DNA of 64,000 bases from Nocardia gamkensis NBRC 108242 (GCF_001612985.1 NZ_BDBM01000007.1:124001-188000), one strand, 5' to 3'; positions 49,609 to 59,603 are shown, counted from the stretch's first letter. Numbers and translations: made by a program. Notes: generated by a model from the sequence alone, not told the origin.

Positions 49609-50547
49609 TCAGGACGAGGATTCCTCACGCACCGCGTTCTCCGCTGCCGTGCGGTCCGGTCGCCGGCACACCTCGAGCACACGGCCGCGCAGCCAGCGGT
49701 GCGCCGCGTCCGCCTCGAACCGGACGTGCCACAGCAACGACACCGTCACCTCTGGAGCGCGGAAGGGCAGGGCGAACGAGTGCATCCCGCGCCGCAGGAC
49801 CGTGGTGTGGCGCTCCGGAACCGTCGCGACCAGATCCGAGGATCTCGCCAGCGCCAAGGCGGCGCCGAAACCGTCCACGACCGTCACGACCTCCCGCCGG
49901 TGGCCGGTGGGGTGCAGAGCCTCGTCGACCAAGCCCTCGTCCAGGCCGCGCCGTGAGACGTGCACGTGCCGCGCGGAGGCATAGCGGGCCGTCGTGATCA
50001 TCCCGGTGCGCAGCGGATGCTCGCTGCGCACCACCCCGATGAACCGGTCGGCGAACAGGAACGTGCTCGCGATATCAGGAGGCAGCGCGCGCTCGATCAC
50101 TCCGACCTCCAAGTCGACGCTGCCATCGCGCAAGGGACCGGTGTCCTTCTTCGTCTTCTGCACGAAGCGCAGCCGAACGCCCGGGGCGGCGCGGCCGACC
50201 TCGGCCACCAATTCGGGGCCGAACCGCTCCACGAAGCCGTCGCTGCTGCGCACCGTGAAGGTCCTGGCCAGCCCGGCCAGGTCCAGCGTGCCGGCCGGCC
50301 GCAGCACGTCTTCGGCCTCCCGGACCAGGTCGCGCACGCGGTCGCGCAGTTCCACCGCGCGCGGTGTGGGCGTGAGCCCGCGGCCCGACCGCACGAGCAG
50401 CGGGTCACCGGTGGCCCGGCGCAACCGCGCCAGCTGGCGGCTCATCGCCGACGGGCTGAGCGCGAGCCGTTCGCCCGCCCGGGTGACGCTGCCCTCCTCG
50501 AGCAGGACATCCAGAGTGATCAGCAAGTTCAGATCGGGCCGGGCCAT
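49609..50547 (-). CDS. LysR-family transcriptional regulator
   Basis: 312 residues from ATG 50547. The N-terminal winged HTH (about 1-60) reads LNLLITLDVLLEEGSVTRAG then ERLALSPSAMSRQLARLR. It is followed by the two-lobed periplasmic-binding-like effector domain. The NLLITLDVLL start resembles the NodD/LinR-like subgroup. It is divergent from an MFS transporter at 50682 and probably controls it. Confidence 0.93.
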   Translation of the reverse strand: MARPDLNLLITLDVLLEEGSVTRAGERLALSPSAMSRQLARLRRATGDPLLVRSGRGLTPTPRAVELRDRVRDLVREAEDVLRPAGTLDLAGLARTFTVRSSDGFVERFGPELVAEVGRAAPGVRLRFVQKTKKDTGPLRDGSVDLEVGVIERALPPDIASTFLFADRFIGVVRSEHPLRTGMITTARYASARHVHVSRRGLDEGLVDEALHPTGHRREVVTVVDGFGAALALARSSDLVATVPERHTTVLRRGMHSFALPFRAPEVTVSLLWHVRFEADAAHRWLRGRVLEVCRRPDRTAAENAVREESSS

Positions 50548-50681
50548 GCGCACACGATCGCACAAGCTCGTTCGTGACATGGCGTTCGGTGCACAATCGG
50601 CTTTCCATTTGTGCGCCTTCCGCCAGGTGAGGGCGGGACCTAGCGTCCAGGGGGACACCCCCGATCGAAGAGGTCATCGTC

Positions 50682-52157
50682 GTGAAACCAGCGCAACCAC
50701 CCGTGCGGACATCGCCCGTTCACCCCGCGACCTCGGCCCGGCCGCTGCTCGCGCTTTCGCTGTCGATGCTGCTGCCGTCGCTGAGCATCAGCATCGCCAA
50801 TGTCGCGCTGCCCACCATGGCGGTGGCGTTCGGCGCTTCCTTCCACCAGGTGCAATGGGTGGTGATCGCCTATCTGCTGGCCACCACGTCGCTGGTCGTC
50901 GGCGCGGGCAGGCTCGGTGACGTCACAGGTAGACGACGGCTGCTGCTCGTCGGCATCGGTGTGTTCACCGGCGCGACGCTGCTGTGCGGTCTCGCCCCGA
51001 ACCTGGCCGTCCTGGTCGCCGCTCGGGCGCTGCAAGGCGCCGGCGCCGCGTGCATGATGGCGCTGACGATGGCCCTCGTCGGCGAAACCGTCCCGAAGGA
51101 CCGCACCGGCAGCGCCATGGGTCTGCTCGGGACGATGTCGGCGGTGGGCACCGCGCTGGGTCCCTCGCTCGGCGGAGTCCTCGTCGCCGCCTTCGGCTGG
51201 CGCGCCATCTTCCTGGTCATCGTGCCGATCGGGCTGCTCACGATCACCCTGTCGAACCGCGCGCTGCCCGTGTCCGCCCCGGAGAGGAAACCCGGGCGGT
51301 CGCGTTTCGACATCCTGGGCACGTTGTTGCTGGCTTTCACCCTGGGTGCCTACGCCGCGGCCATGACGATCGAGGGGAGGTTCGGCCCGCTCGGTATCGG
51401 GCTGCTCGGTGCCTGCGCGGTGTGCCTCGGTCTGTTCGTCGTGGCCGAGCGCCGTGTCGACGCCCCGCTGCTCACCTTCGGCATGTTCCGCGACCCCGTC
51501 CTCGCCGCCGGTCTGGCGACGAGCGCCTCGGTCTCGACCGTCGTCATGACCACCCTTGTCGTGGGCCCCTTCCACCTCGCCCGCGCCCTGCATCTCGCTC
51601 CCGCCGTTGTCGGGTTGGTGATGTCGGCCGGTCCGGCGGTGTCCGCCTTCACCGGTGTGCCCGCGGGGCGCGCCACCGATCGCTTCGGCGCCGGGCCGAT
51701 GGTGGTGGTCGGGCTCGGCGCCGTGATCGGCGGCACGACCTCGCTCGCGATGCTGCCCACCACCGCCGGGGTCATCGGATACGTGCTGCCGTTGATGATC
51801 ACCACCTGCGGCTACGCGCTGTTCCAGGCGGCCAACAACACGATGGTCATGAACGACGTCGCACCGCACCGGCGCGGGCTGGTGTCGGGCATGCTGAACC
51901 TTTCCCGCAACCTGGGCCTCATCACCGGCGCCTCGGTCATGGGAGCGGTCTTCGCCTTCGCGGTCGGCGCGAGCGATGTCACCGTCGCCGCGCCGGAGCA
52001 GGTGGCGCGTGGTACGCAGTGGACCTTCGCCGTCGCAGCGCTTCTCGTCACCTGCGGTCTGGTGATGGTTCTGGCGGTACGGGCGCGCAGCTCTCGTCCG
52101 CCTCGGCCCTCGGACGCAGGAAAGCTCGACGGCGGGCATCGCGACCGACGCGGATAA
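50682..52157 (+). CDS. DHA2-type MFS transporter
   Basis: The 491-residue protein starts at GTG 50682. Fourteen helices are predicted. LSMLLPSLSISIANVALPTM is helix 1 with motif D1, VVGAGRLGDVTGRRRLLLVG is motif A, ARALQGAGAACMMALTMALV is motif B, and GTMSAVGTALGPSLGGVLVA is the antiporter motif C. It likely exports a small molecule under control of the divergent LysR protein. Confidence 0.93.
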   Translation: MKPAQPPVRTSPVHPATSARPLLALSLSMLLPSLSISIANVALPTMAVAFGASFHQVQWVVIAYLLATTSLVVGAGRLGDVTGRRRLLLVGIGVFTGATLLCGLAPNLAVLVAARALQGAGAACMMALTMALVGETVPKDRTGSAMGLLGTMSAVGTALGPSLGGVLVAAFGWRAIFLVIVPIGLLTITLSNRALPVSAPERKPGRSRFDILGTLLLAFTLGAYAAAMTIEGRFGPLGIGLLGACAVCLGLFVVAERRVDAPLLTFGMFRDPVLAAGLATSASVSTVVMTTLVVGPFHLARALHLAPAVVGLVMSAGPAVSAFTGVPAGRATDRFGAGPMVVVGLGAVIGGTTSLAMLPTTAGVIGYVLPLMITTCGYALFQAANNTMVMNDVAPHRRGLVSGMLNLSRNLGLITGASVMGAVFAFAVGASDVTVAAPEQVARGTQWTFAVAALLVTCGLVMVLAVRARSSRPPRPSDAGKLDGGHRDRRG

Positions 52158-52289
52158 CGCTGTCGGACAACGATGCCCGCCCTCGGAACCGCGGCCCGGT
52201 CCGGCCTCGCGTGTTGTTCGGCAAGCGGGGGTCGCCGAGTGCTCCGCCCTGTGGGTAGCAGGGATGCGCTCGACGGCTCGAAAGAATTC

Positions 52290-53240
52290 CTATGCGCCCA
52301 GTGCGGAGGCCAGGTGCGGCCAGGAGTCGTGCAGGTCGGTCTCGAACTGGCCCCAAGTGTGCGAGCCCTCCGAGCGGTTGACGTGAATCGCCGGTAGCCC
52401 GAGTTCCTCGAGACGCTCGGCGAAGGCCGCGGTGCAGGAACTCGCGATCGCCTCGAGCGGCGGGAAAGGCAGGCCGCGATCTATCGCGCCCGGAGTGCCC
52501 GTAGCGGCGGACAAGAAGATGGTTTTCCCGGCCAGCGCACTCGCATTGGCGAAAGCGTCGTGTGCCCGCCAGAGCGCGTCGCCCGGCGATCCCCACATGT
52601 TGCCCGGGTTGCCCCCGCCACGGATGACCTGCGCGGTGACCATCGCCGCGCCCGCGGCGTCCGCGGCCCACGGGCACCCGCTGTAGGCCGCCACGGCGTC
52701 GTACACCTCGGGCGCCTGGATCGCGAGGTCGATCGCGGAGCCCGCGCTCATCGACACCCCGGCGATCGCGTTGCGTCCGGTCGTCCCGAGTTCGGCGTCG
52801 AGGGTCGGCGGAAGTTCCCGGGTCAGATAGGTCTGCCACCGGTTTCGTCCGACCGCCGGATCGTCGGCGCGCCAGTCGGTGTACATGCTGTACGCGCCAC
52901 CGACCGGCATCACCACATTGACTCGCTTGTCGGCGAAGAACTCACGCACGTCCGTGTCGTCCCACCACGAGATCCCGTCCACCCCACCGCCGATACCGGT
53001 GAGCAGATACAGCGTGGGCGCCGGACCGCCCCCCGCCGCACGGATCACCCGATTGGTGACCACCCGATCCATGGACGGCGAATAGACATCGATCTGCGAT
53101 ACCGAACCGCCGAGCGGAACCTGCCCGACCACGTGTGCGCGCGCCGCCTCGGCTGCGGCGGGTTGTACGGCGAAGACGGACACTGCGACAGCGGTCGCCA
53201 GCGCGCTGACGAGCACGCCCAAATACTTAGAAGCACTCAC
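52290..53240 (-). CDS. Secreted antigen-85-like mycolyltransferase/esterase
   Basis: About 316 residues. The start is GTG 53240 (signal peptide KYLGVLVSALATAVAVSVFA, then QPAAAEA) or ATG 53276 twelve codons upstream. The mature protein matches the esterase family of mycolyltransferases: LTGIGGGVDGISWWDDTDV, YSMYTDWRADDPAVG, TYLTRELPPTLDAELGT and the nucleophile elbow AGVSMSAGSAIDLA. The closing SHTWGQFETDLHDSWPHL supplies the catalytic histidine. Such enzymes attach mycolic acids to arabinogalactan or trehalose, supporting a mycolata host. Confidence 0.88.
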   Translation of the reverse strand: MSASKYLGVLVSALATAVAVSVFAVQPAAAEAARAHVVGQVPLGGSVSQIDVYSPSMDRVVTNRVIRAAGGGPAPTLYLLTGIGGGVDGISWWDDTDVREFFADKRVNVVMPVGGAYSMYTDWRADDPAVGRNRWQTYLTRELPPTLDAELGTTGRNAIAGVSMSAGSAIDLAIQAPEVYDAVAAYSGCPWAADAAGAAMVTAQVIRGGGNPGNMWGSPGDALWRAHDAFANASALAGKTIFLSAATGTPGAIDRGLPFPPLEAIASSCTAAFAERLEELGLPAIHVNRSEGSHTWGQFETDLHDSWPHLASALGA

Positions 53241-53384
53241 TATTCCGTTGTACCCATCCGCGGCCACGGCACTCATTGCGCCGTAACGTCTCTCGGTCAA
53301 CCGTGATTCGAAATATCACGAAGGCAACGCTTTTCAATGACGCGTCAATCGAATGGGCCTTCCTGCAGTGATGGCACTGTGCCG

Positions 53385-53927
53385 TCAGGCCACCGTGTTC
53401 TCCGGAGCGCTCCCTGCTGCAAGGCCGTGGTCACGGTCACCTCGCCGGGAGGACCGCAGGACACCGGCCGCCCACAGCGCCGCGCCGATGTACAGCGCCT
53501 GCTCCGGAATGCGTGCCCACAGCGGTGTCGCGGGCGCGCCGTTGAACGGGATGTCGGAGACGGCTGCGTAGATGTTGGCGGGCACCATCACGACGAACAG
53601 GGCGGTGAGCCCCAGCCCCGCGACGCGGCGGGTGCGGGTGCGGAACAGGCCCACCGCGCCGAGCAGTTCCAGGACGCCGGTCAGGTAGACCATCGCGCCG
53701 GGGAACGGGACGGCCGGCGGCACCATCGGGAGCAGATCGCCGTGGGTGGGAACGGGGGAGTCGGCGAACGCCTCCGGCAGGAAATGCGTTGTGCCGGTCA
53801 TGATCAGCATCACGCCGAGGGCGTAGGCGGCGCAGGTGGGCCAGGCGGCGAACCGGCGCGCGCCGAGGGCCCCCGCCGTGCGCAGCGCGAGCAGGGTGGT
53901 CAGCAGAACGATGAGGGTTTCCATCAT
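53385..53927 (-). CDS. DoxX-like membrane protein
   Basis: 180 residues from ATG 53927, overlapping the upstream gene as ATGA. Four hydrophobic helices: METLIVLLTTLLALRTAGAL, CAAYALGVMLIMTGTTHFLP, GAMVYLTGVLELLGAVGLF and LGLTALFVVMVPANIYAAVS. The GTTHFLP and VLELLGA phrases fit the DoxX family of membrane proteins linked to thiol redox metabolism. It is the third gene of a three-gene operon opposite a MerR regulator. Confidence 0.8.
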   Translation of the reverse strand: MMETLIVLLTTLLALRTAGALGARRFAAWPTCAAYALGVMLIMTGTTHFLPEAFADSPVPTHGDLLPMVPPAVPFPGAMVYLTGVLELLGAVGLFRTRTRRVAGLGLTALFVVMVPANIYAAVSDIPFNGAPATPLWARIPEQALYIGAALWAAGVLRSSRRGDRDHGLAAGSAPENTVA

Positions 53928-54370
53928 GCCTCCATGGGGACGGTCCGGCCGGGCGCCGGGGTCGTGGTGAATCGGATGAGCAGGTAGAGCAGGACGCCGA
54001 GCGGCGCGAAGAGGATGGTGAGCACGAGCAGCGGGCTGATCAGCAGCGCTGGCAGGCCGCGGGTGCGGCTGTCGGAGAAGATCCAGCGCCCGAGGAACAG
54101 GTCGAAGGCCACGAAGTGCGCCCATGCCGCCGCTGCCCCGGAACTTTCCCCGAGTACCGCCCGCAGGCCGGACAGCTCCGGACGGATCAGCGCCGCGGCG
54201 AACGCGCCGAACTCGGGCACGACCAGGGCCGCGTAGATGATCAGGGGCGGGAGGCAGATGAGCGGCGAGGCGACGAGCGCGGCGGTCCTCCGCCATGTCG
54301 GCGCGAGGATCATCAGTGCCCAGAACGGCGCCGCGAACCAGAAGGTGAGATCGAAGAACAGTTCCGTCAT
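53924..54370 (-). CDS. ABA4-like membrane protein (DUF4281)
   Basis: The 148-residue protein has four helices: FDLTFWFAAPFWALMILAPT, LICLPPLIIYAALVVPEF, WAHFVAFDLFLGRWIFSDS and LLISPLLVLTILFAPLGVLL. The WAHFVAFDLFLGRWIFSDSR phrase is diagnostic of the ABA4-like family. Function in bacteria is unknown; the plant relative acts in carotenoid conversion. It overlaps both neighbouring genes of the operon by four bases. Confidence 0.88.
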   Translation of the reverse strand: MTELFFDLTFWFAAPFWALMILAPTWRRTAALVASPLICLPPLIIYAALVVPEFGAFAAALIRPELSGLRAVLGESSGAAAAWAHFVAFDLFLGRWIFSDSRTRGLPALLISPLLVLTILFAPLGVLLYLLIRFTTTPAPGRTVPMEA

Positions 54371-54588
54371 CGGTTCACACCTGCCGGGAACTTCTGCACC
54401 GCAACGCGTTTCGGTCGCAGCGCACTGGCCGTGAGCGCCGTCGCGCCGAGAGCGGTCGCAGCGAAAGCCGCAAGGGTGGCCGCGTCGGGATGGGCCACCG
54501 ACTGCCCGCGCAGCGCCTGCCAGGTCAGCACCGTGAGCACCGCCGCGTAGCAGGAGAGTGCGGGGAAACGCTGGAAGAGGGCGGTCAC
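54367..54588 (-). CDS. Small membrane protein, first gene of the MerR-linked operon
   Basis: The 73-residue protein starts at GTG 54588 with two hydrophobic helices (about 9-25 and 38-57) and a basic end (RPKRVAVQKF). I do not recognise a family. The 4-bp overlap with the ABA4-like gene makes it a real member of the operon. Confidence 0.6.
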   Translation of the reverse strand: MTALFQRFPALSCYAAVLTVLTWQALRGQSVAHPDAATLAAFAATALGATALTASALRPKRVAVQKFPAGVNR

Positions 54589-54613
54589 GACACGTAGACC
54601 TTTCGAGAACTCG

Positions 54614-54663
54614 AACTATCGATAGTTGTACTATCAGTTACGATTATGGATAGCTGTACTATC
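54614..54663. promoter_or_regulatory. Repeated palindromic operator between membrane operon and MerR gene
   Basis: AACTATC/GATAGTT is a perfect 14-bp palindrome at 54614-54627. GATAGTTGTACTATC at 54621-54635 recurs with one change (GATAGCTGTACTATC) at 54649-54663, 28 bp later. Each copy is itself an inverted repeat, GATAG-N5-CTATC. This covers the divergent promoters. Confidence 0.75.
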
Positions 54664-54698
54664 TGCTGTCAAGAAGCCGACCCAGTCCGAGGAGTCCG

Positions 54699-55358
54699 AT
54701 GCGGATCGCCGAGCTCAGCCGCGCCAGCGGCGTCCCCTCCGCGACGATCAAGTACTACGTGCGCGAGGGGCTGTTGCCCTCCGGTGTGCGAACCCATCGC
54801 AATCAGGCCGAATACAGCGAGGCCCACGTCAGCAGGCTGCGGCTGATCCGGGCGCTGGTCGACATCGGCGGTGTGTCCATCGAAGCAGCGAAGGAACTGC
54901 TCGCGGCGCTCGACAGCGGCAGCCTGTCGGCGCGGGAGTCGCTCGGCCATGTGCAGTACGCGCTGGGCGGGCGGAGGTCGCAGGTCGGTGACGAGCAGCG
55001 GGAGGCCGCCGCGGAGGACGTCGCGGCACTGCTGGACCGGCGCGGCTGGCGGATCCACGACGACAGCCCGGCGCGCGGCACCCTCGTGGACGTCTGCGCC
55101 GCCCTGCGCATGCTCGGCCACGACGACGTGGTCGCCGCGATGGACGACTACGCGGGCGCGGGCGAAGCCATCGCCGCCACCGATATCGCCCTGGTCCGCA
55201 ACCAGCCCGGCCTGGAGCGGATGACCGAAACCGCCATCGTCGGAACGATTCTGGGCGACACCCTGCTCGCCGCGCTGCGCAGGCTGGCGCAGGAGCATCT
55301 CTCCAGCACGCTGTTGCCGCCGGAAGACGACGCGGACCGCGCCGCAGGCGAGGTTTAG
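54699..55358 (+). CDS. MerR-family transcriptional regulator
   Basis: The 219-residue protein begins with the MerR winged HTH (RIAELSRASGVPSATIKYYV, REGLLPSGVRTHRNQAEYSE) and the linker helix ALVDIGGVSIEAAKELLAAL. The C-terminal 130 residues are helical without cysteines, so it is not a metal sensor of the MerR type. It is divergent from the three-gene membrane-protein operon and probably controls it through the repeats in between. Confidence 0.92.
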   Translation: MRIAELSRASGVPSATIKYYVREGLLPSGVRTHRNQAEYSEAHVSRLRLIRALVDIGGVSIEAAKELLAALDSGSLSARESLGHVQYALGGRRSQVGDEQREAAAEDVAALLDRRGWRIHDDSPARGTLVDVCAALRMLGHDDVVAAMDDYAGAGEAIAATDIALVRNQPGLERMTETAIVGTILGDTLLAALRRLAQEHLSSTLLPPEDDADRAAGEV

Positions 55359-55418
55359 CCCGGCCTTCGCGCGGCATGCCGGAAAGAGGACCGATCCGAG
55401 GCGAAAGGAGAGTCGCTC

Positions 55419-55985
55419 ATGACCGATCAGTTGGATGGAACTCGCGTGCTGATCATCACCTCGAACACGGGGGTGGAGCGGGACGAGCTGCTGGTGCCGC
55501 GCGACGAACTGCGCAAGCGCGGCGCGCGGGTCACCCATGCCGCGCCGAAGCGGGAAGAGGTGCGGACGTATCAGCACGACACGGAGAAAGACGCCGTCGT
55601 GCAACCGGATACGTCGTTGCACGAAGTGTCGGTGGACGATTTCGACGTGCTCGTCGTGCCCGGCGGCACGGTGAACGCGGACAAGTTGCGGGTCACCGAC
55701 CGGGCGATCGAATTGGCCAAGGAGTTCGCGGGCGCGGGCAAGCCGATCGCCGCGATCTGTCACGGCCCGTGGCTGCTGGTGAACGCCGAGTTGGTGCCGG
55801 GTAAGACCCTGACCTCGTACTTCTCGCTTCGCGCCGACATCGTCAACGCGGGCGGCGACTGGGTCGACGAAGCGGCGGTGCGCTCCGCAGAGGGCGGGTG
55901 GACGCTGCTCACCTCGCGCAACCCGGGTGATCTCCCCGATTTCGTGCACGCCATCACGCGCGAAGTGGTCCCTGCCGCACGGTGA
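55419..55985 (+). CDS. DJ-1/PfpI-family protein
   Basis: The 188-residue protein has RVLIITSNTGVERDELLVPR at the start, DVLVVPGGTVNADKL in the middle and the nucleophile elbow IAAICHGPWLLVNAELVPGK with Cys. These are the marks of the PfpI/YhbO group of class I glutamine-amidotransferase-like proteins, associated with stress tolerance and proposed protein or glyoxal deglycation. It lies 60 bp behind the MerR gene in the same direction. Confidence 0.92.
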   Translation: MTDQLDGTRVLIITSNTGVERDELLVPRDELRKRGARVTHAAPKREEVRTYQHDTEKDAVVQPDTSLHEVSVDDFDVLVVPGGTVNADKLRVTDRAIELAKEFAGAGKPIAAICHGPWLLVNAELVPGKTLTSYFSLRADIVNAGGDWVDEAAVRSAEGGWTLLTSRNPGDLPDFVHAITREVVPAAR

Positions 55986-56012
55986 CCGGTCGATCTCGCG
56001 CGACGTGCCGGT

Positions 56013-56684
56013 TCAGTTGCCCGGCAGTGGTTTTCGCGGGTCGATCGCGATGCCGAGATCGCGCAGGCGGTTGTCGATGAGCAACCAGCACTCGGTGGTC
56101 AGGCGGTCGACGAGGGCGGTCTCGGTGGTGTCGTGGTGCTCCAGCCACCAGCGCACCGAGGCGTCGACCAAGCCGAGCAGTGCGACCACCACCCGGTCCG
56201 CGGCCAGCGGGTCGGCCCCGAAATCCGGCAGGTAGCGTGCCGCCGCCGCGGAGATCTCGGCGGCGAAAGCGCTTCCGCCGACGCGCGGCTCGTTGCGGCC
56301 GCGCCGGTAGTCGCGTCCGACCAGGAAGCGATAGAGATTGGGATGCTCGGCGGCCCACCGCACGTGCTGGGCCAAAGGCGCGCGGATGATGTCCAGCGGG
56401 GTGCCGTCCACGGCCAGTTGCGCGCGAATCCGTTCGGTGAGATCCCGGTGCGCGTGCCGGGCGACCGCAAGGTCGAGTTCCTCCTTGCTGGCGAAGTGCC
56501 GGTAGACGTGCGTGCGGGCCAATCCGGCCCGATCGGCGATCCGGCCTGTGAGCGCGTGCGGGCCGTCCTCCTCGATCGCCGCGATCGCGGCTTGCACGAT
56601 GGCGCGGCGACGCTCGTCCCGGCCTGGCCGGTTGCTGGTGGACCGTCGCGCGTCGGCGGTGTCCACCCAGGGTTGTCGTGCCAC
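56013..56684 (-). CDS. TetR-family regulator
   Basis: The 223-residue protein has an N-terminal HTH at about 24-72: RRAIVQAAIAAIEEDGPHAL and GLARTHVYRHFASKEELDLA. The rest is the helical effector domain. It is divergent from the acyl-CoA dehydrogenase gene with two matching operators between, which makes a fatty-acyl-CoA or related effector likely. The start is ATG 56684. Confidence 0.92.
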   Translation of the reverse strand: MARQPWVDTADARRSTSNRPGRDERRRAIVQAAIAAIEEDGPHALTGRIADRAGLARTHVYRHFASKEELDLAVARHAHRDLTERIRAQLAVDGTPLDIIRAPLAQHVRWAAEHPNLYRFLVGRDYRRGRNEPRVGGSAFAAEISAAAARYLPDFGADPLAADRVVVALLGLVDASVRWWLEHHDTTETALVDRLTTECWLLIDNRLRDLGIAIDPRKPLPGN

Positions 56685-56715
56685 GCGGCTCAGCGTATCC
56701 GCCGTCCGATCGAGT

Positions 56716-56757
56716 GGTACACCTTGTACCCGGCAGCCTGTTGGTACACACTGTACC
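56716..56757. promoter_or_regulatory. Paired GGTAC-N5-GTACC operators
   Basis: GGTAC (56716-56720) N5 GTACC (56726-56730) and GGTAC (56743-56747) N5 GTACC (56753-56757) share the same spacing and are 27 bp apart. In both, the flanking A and T extend the arms (GGTACA/TGTACC partly). They lie between tetR and the dehydrogenase gene. Confidence 0.8.
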
Positions 56758-56796
56758 CGTAACTGTCGGTATCAGACTTTCGCAAGGACACACCCG

Positions 56797-57942
56797 ATGA
56801 CGACCTACCGGTCCGCCTGGCTCGACGACGACCTGGACGCCCTGCGCGAGCTCGCCCGCTCGTTCTTCGCGAAGGAGTTGACGCCGAACATCGACAAGTT
56901 CATCGAGCAGCACCACGTCGACCGTGACTTCTGGACCAAGGCGGGCGCGCTCGGCCTGCTGTGCGCGTCGATCCCGGAGGAGTACGGCGGGGGCGGCGGC
57001 ACCTTCGCGCACGAGGCCGTGCTCATCGAAGAGCAGGCCAAGGCGTTCGACACCTCGTGGGGCGCCACGCTGCACAGCGGCATCGTCGCGCACTACCTGC
57101 TGCACTACGGCACCGAAGAGCAGAAGCGGCAGTGGCTGCCGAAGATGGCCGGCGGTGAGGTCGTCGGCGCGATCGCCATGACCGAGCCCGGCACGGGGTC
57201 GGACCTGCAGAACGTGAAGACCAAGGCGATCCGCGATGGCGACGAGTACGTGGTGAACGGCTCCAAGACCTTCATCACCAACGGCAGCCAGGCCGACCTC
57301 ATCATCGTGGTCGCCAAGACCGACACCAGCGAGGGCGCGGGCGGCATCTCGCTGGTTCTGGTCGAGGCCGACCGGCCGGGCTTCCGGCGCGGCCGGGTGC
57401 TGGACAAGGTCGGTCAGAAAGGGCAGGACACCTCCGAGCTGTTCTTCGAGGACGTCCGGGTGCCGGTGTCGAACCTGCTCGGCACGCAGGAAGGCCAGGG
57501 CTTCGTCCAGCTGATGCAGCAGCTCCCGCAGGAGCGGCTGATCATCGCCGTCGGGTCGGTGGCCGGGATGGAGGCCGCGCTGGAGGTGACGCTGCGCTAC
57601 ACGAAGGAGCGGCACGCGTTCGGCAAGCCGCTGTTCGCGTTCCAGAACACGAAGTTCACCCTCGCCGAGGCGGCCACCGAGACCCGGGTGGCCCGCGTCT
57701 TCCTGGACGACTGCATCGCGCGGCATCTGCGCGGGGAACTGGACATCCCGACCGTCGCGATGGCCAAGTGGTGGACCACCGACCGCGCCATGTCGGTGGC
57801 CGACGACTGCCTCCAGCTGCACGGCGGCTACGGCTACATGACCGAATATCCGATCTCCCGGATGTGGACCGACAGCCGGGTGCAGAAGATCTACGGCGGC
57901 ACCAACGAGATCATGAAGGAGATCATCGCCCGCAGCCTCTGA
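56797..57942 (+). CDS. Acyl-CoA dehydrogenase
   Basis: 381 residues from ATG 56797. FAD-binding and substrate motifs are IAMTEPGTGSDLQNVKTKAI, YVVNGSKTFITNGSQADLII and RHAFGKPLFAFQNTKFTLAE. The C-terminal QLHGGYGYMTEYPISRMWTD and KIYGGTNEIMKEIIARSL contain the usual catalytic glutamate region. It catalyses alpha-beta dehydrogenation of an acyl-CoA in beta-oxidation-type pathways. It is probably controlled by the divergent TetR protein. Confidence 0.95.
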   Translation: MTTYRSAWLDDDLDALRELARSFFAKELTPNIDKFIEQHHVDRDFWTKAGALGLLCASIPEEYGGGGGTFAHEAVLIEEQAKAFDTSWGATLHSGIVAHYLLHYGTEEQKRQWLPKMAGGEVVGAIAMTEPGTGSDLQNVKTKAIRDGDEYVVNGSKTFITNGSQADLIIVVAKTDTSEGAGGISLVLVEADRPGFRRGRVLDKVGQKGQDTSELFFEDVRVPVSNLLGTQEGQGFVQLMQQLPQERLIIAVGSVAGMEAALEVTLRYTKERHAFGKPLFAFQNTKFTLAEAATETRVARVFLDDCIARHLRGELDIPTVAMAKWWTTDRAMSVADDCLQLHGGYGYMTEYPISRMWTDSRVQKIYGGTNEIMKEIIARSL

Positions 57943-58085
57943 TCGGGTGACCGACGGTGTTGGCGCAGCGCCAACACCTTGTCGGTGCGCGGACCCGGGG
58001 GCCTACGCTTCGGTGAGGTCCACCCAGGTGGCCGTGGCAGAGACAACGAGGTGCTGGCCACCTCCGGCGTGAAGGGACGATTGCG

Positions 58086-58550
58086 ATGAGCGACGTCGAA
58101 ACTCCTCCGTTCAAGGACATCGTCAACGGGGCACTGGAATTCACCATCCCGATCGCGCACAAGATGGGTGTGCAAGCGGTGGAGGTGCGCCGCGGTTTCG
58201 CGGCGACCTCGGTGCCCGCCGAGGGCAACGGCAACCACTTCGGCGTGATGTACGCCGGTGTGCTGTTCACCGTCGCCGAGATCCTCGGCGGCGCGATCGC
58301 GGTCGCGACCTTCGACAACTCGGCGTTCTATCCGCTGGTGAAGGACCTGCGCATCTTCTTCCGCAAGCCGGCCAAGACCGACGTGCGCGCGGAGGCGACG
58401 CTGTCGGAGGAGGAGATCGCGCGCATCGGCGACGAGGCGGCCGCGAACGGCAAATCCGACTTCACGTTGCGTGCGGTGGTGACCGACGCCGACGGTGTGG
58501 TCGTCGCGGAGACCGAGGGGCTCTACCAGTTGCGGGCGCACGGGAAGTAG
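58086..58550 (+). CDS. Hotdog-fold thioesterase-like protein (YiiD_C/DUF4442 type)
   Basis: The 154-residue protein contains GNGNHFGVMYAGVLFTVAEI then LGGAIAVATFD, the central helix region of the hotdog fold in PaaI/YiiD_C-type proteins, and YPLVKDLRIFFRKPAKTDVR. It likely hydrolyses or binds an acyl-CoA. It lies 143 bp downstream of the acyl-CoA dehydrogenase gene in the same direction, which fits fatty-acyl metabolism. Confidence 0.8.
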   Translation: MSDVETPPFKDIVNGALEFTIPIAHKMGVQAVEVRRGFAATSVPAEGNGNHFGVMYAGVLFTVAEILGGAIAVATFDNSAFYPLVKDLRIFFRKPAKTDVRAEATLSEEEIARIGDEAAANGKSDFTLRAVVTDADGVVVAETEGLYQLRAHGK

Positions 58551-59562
<1,012 letters not shown>

Positions 59563-59569
59563 TGCGCCA

Positions 59570-59603
59570 CCGGCGCCTATCGCTGAGTTTCGGTAGGCGC
59601 CGG
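59570..59603 (+). terminator. 10-bp perfect hairpin after the Rpf-like gene
   Basis: CCGGCGCCTA (59570-59579) pairs perfectly with TAGGCGCCGG (59594-59603), eight bases after the stop codon, followed by GCTAATTCT. Confidence 0.65.
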
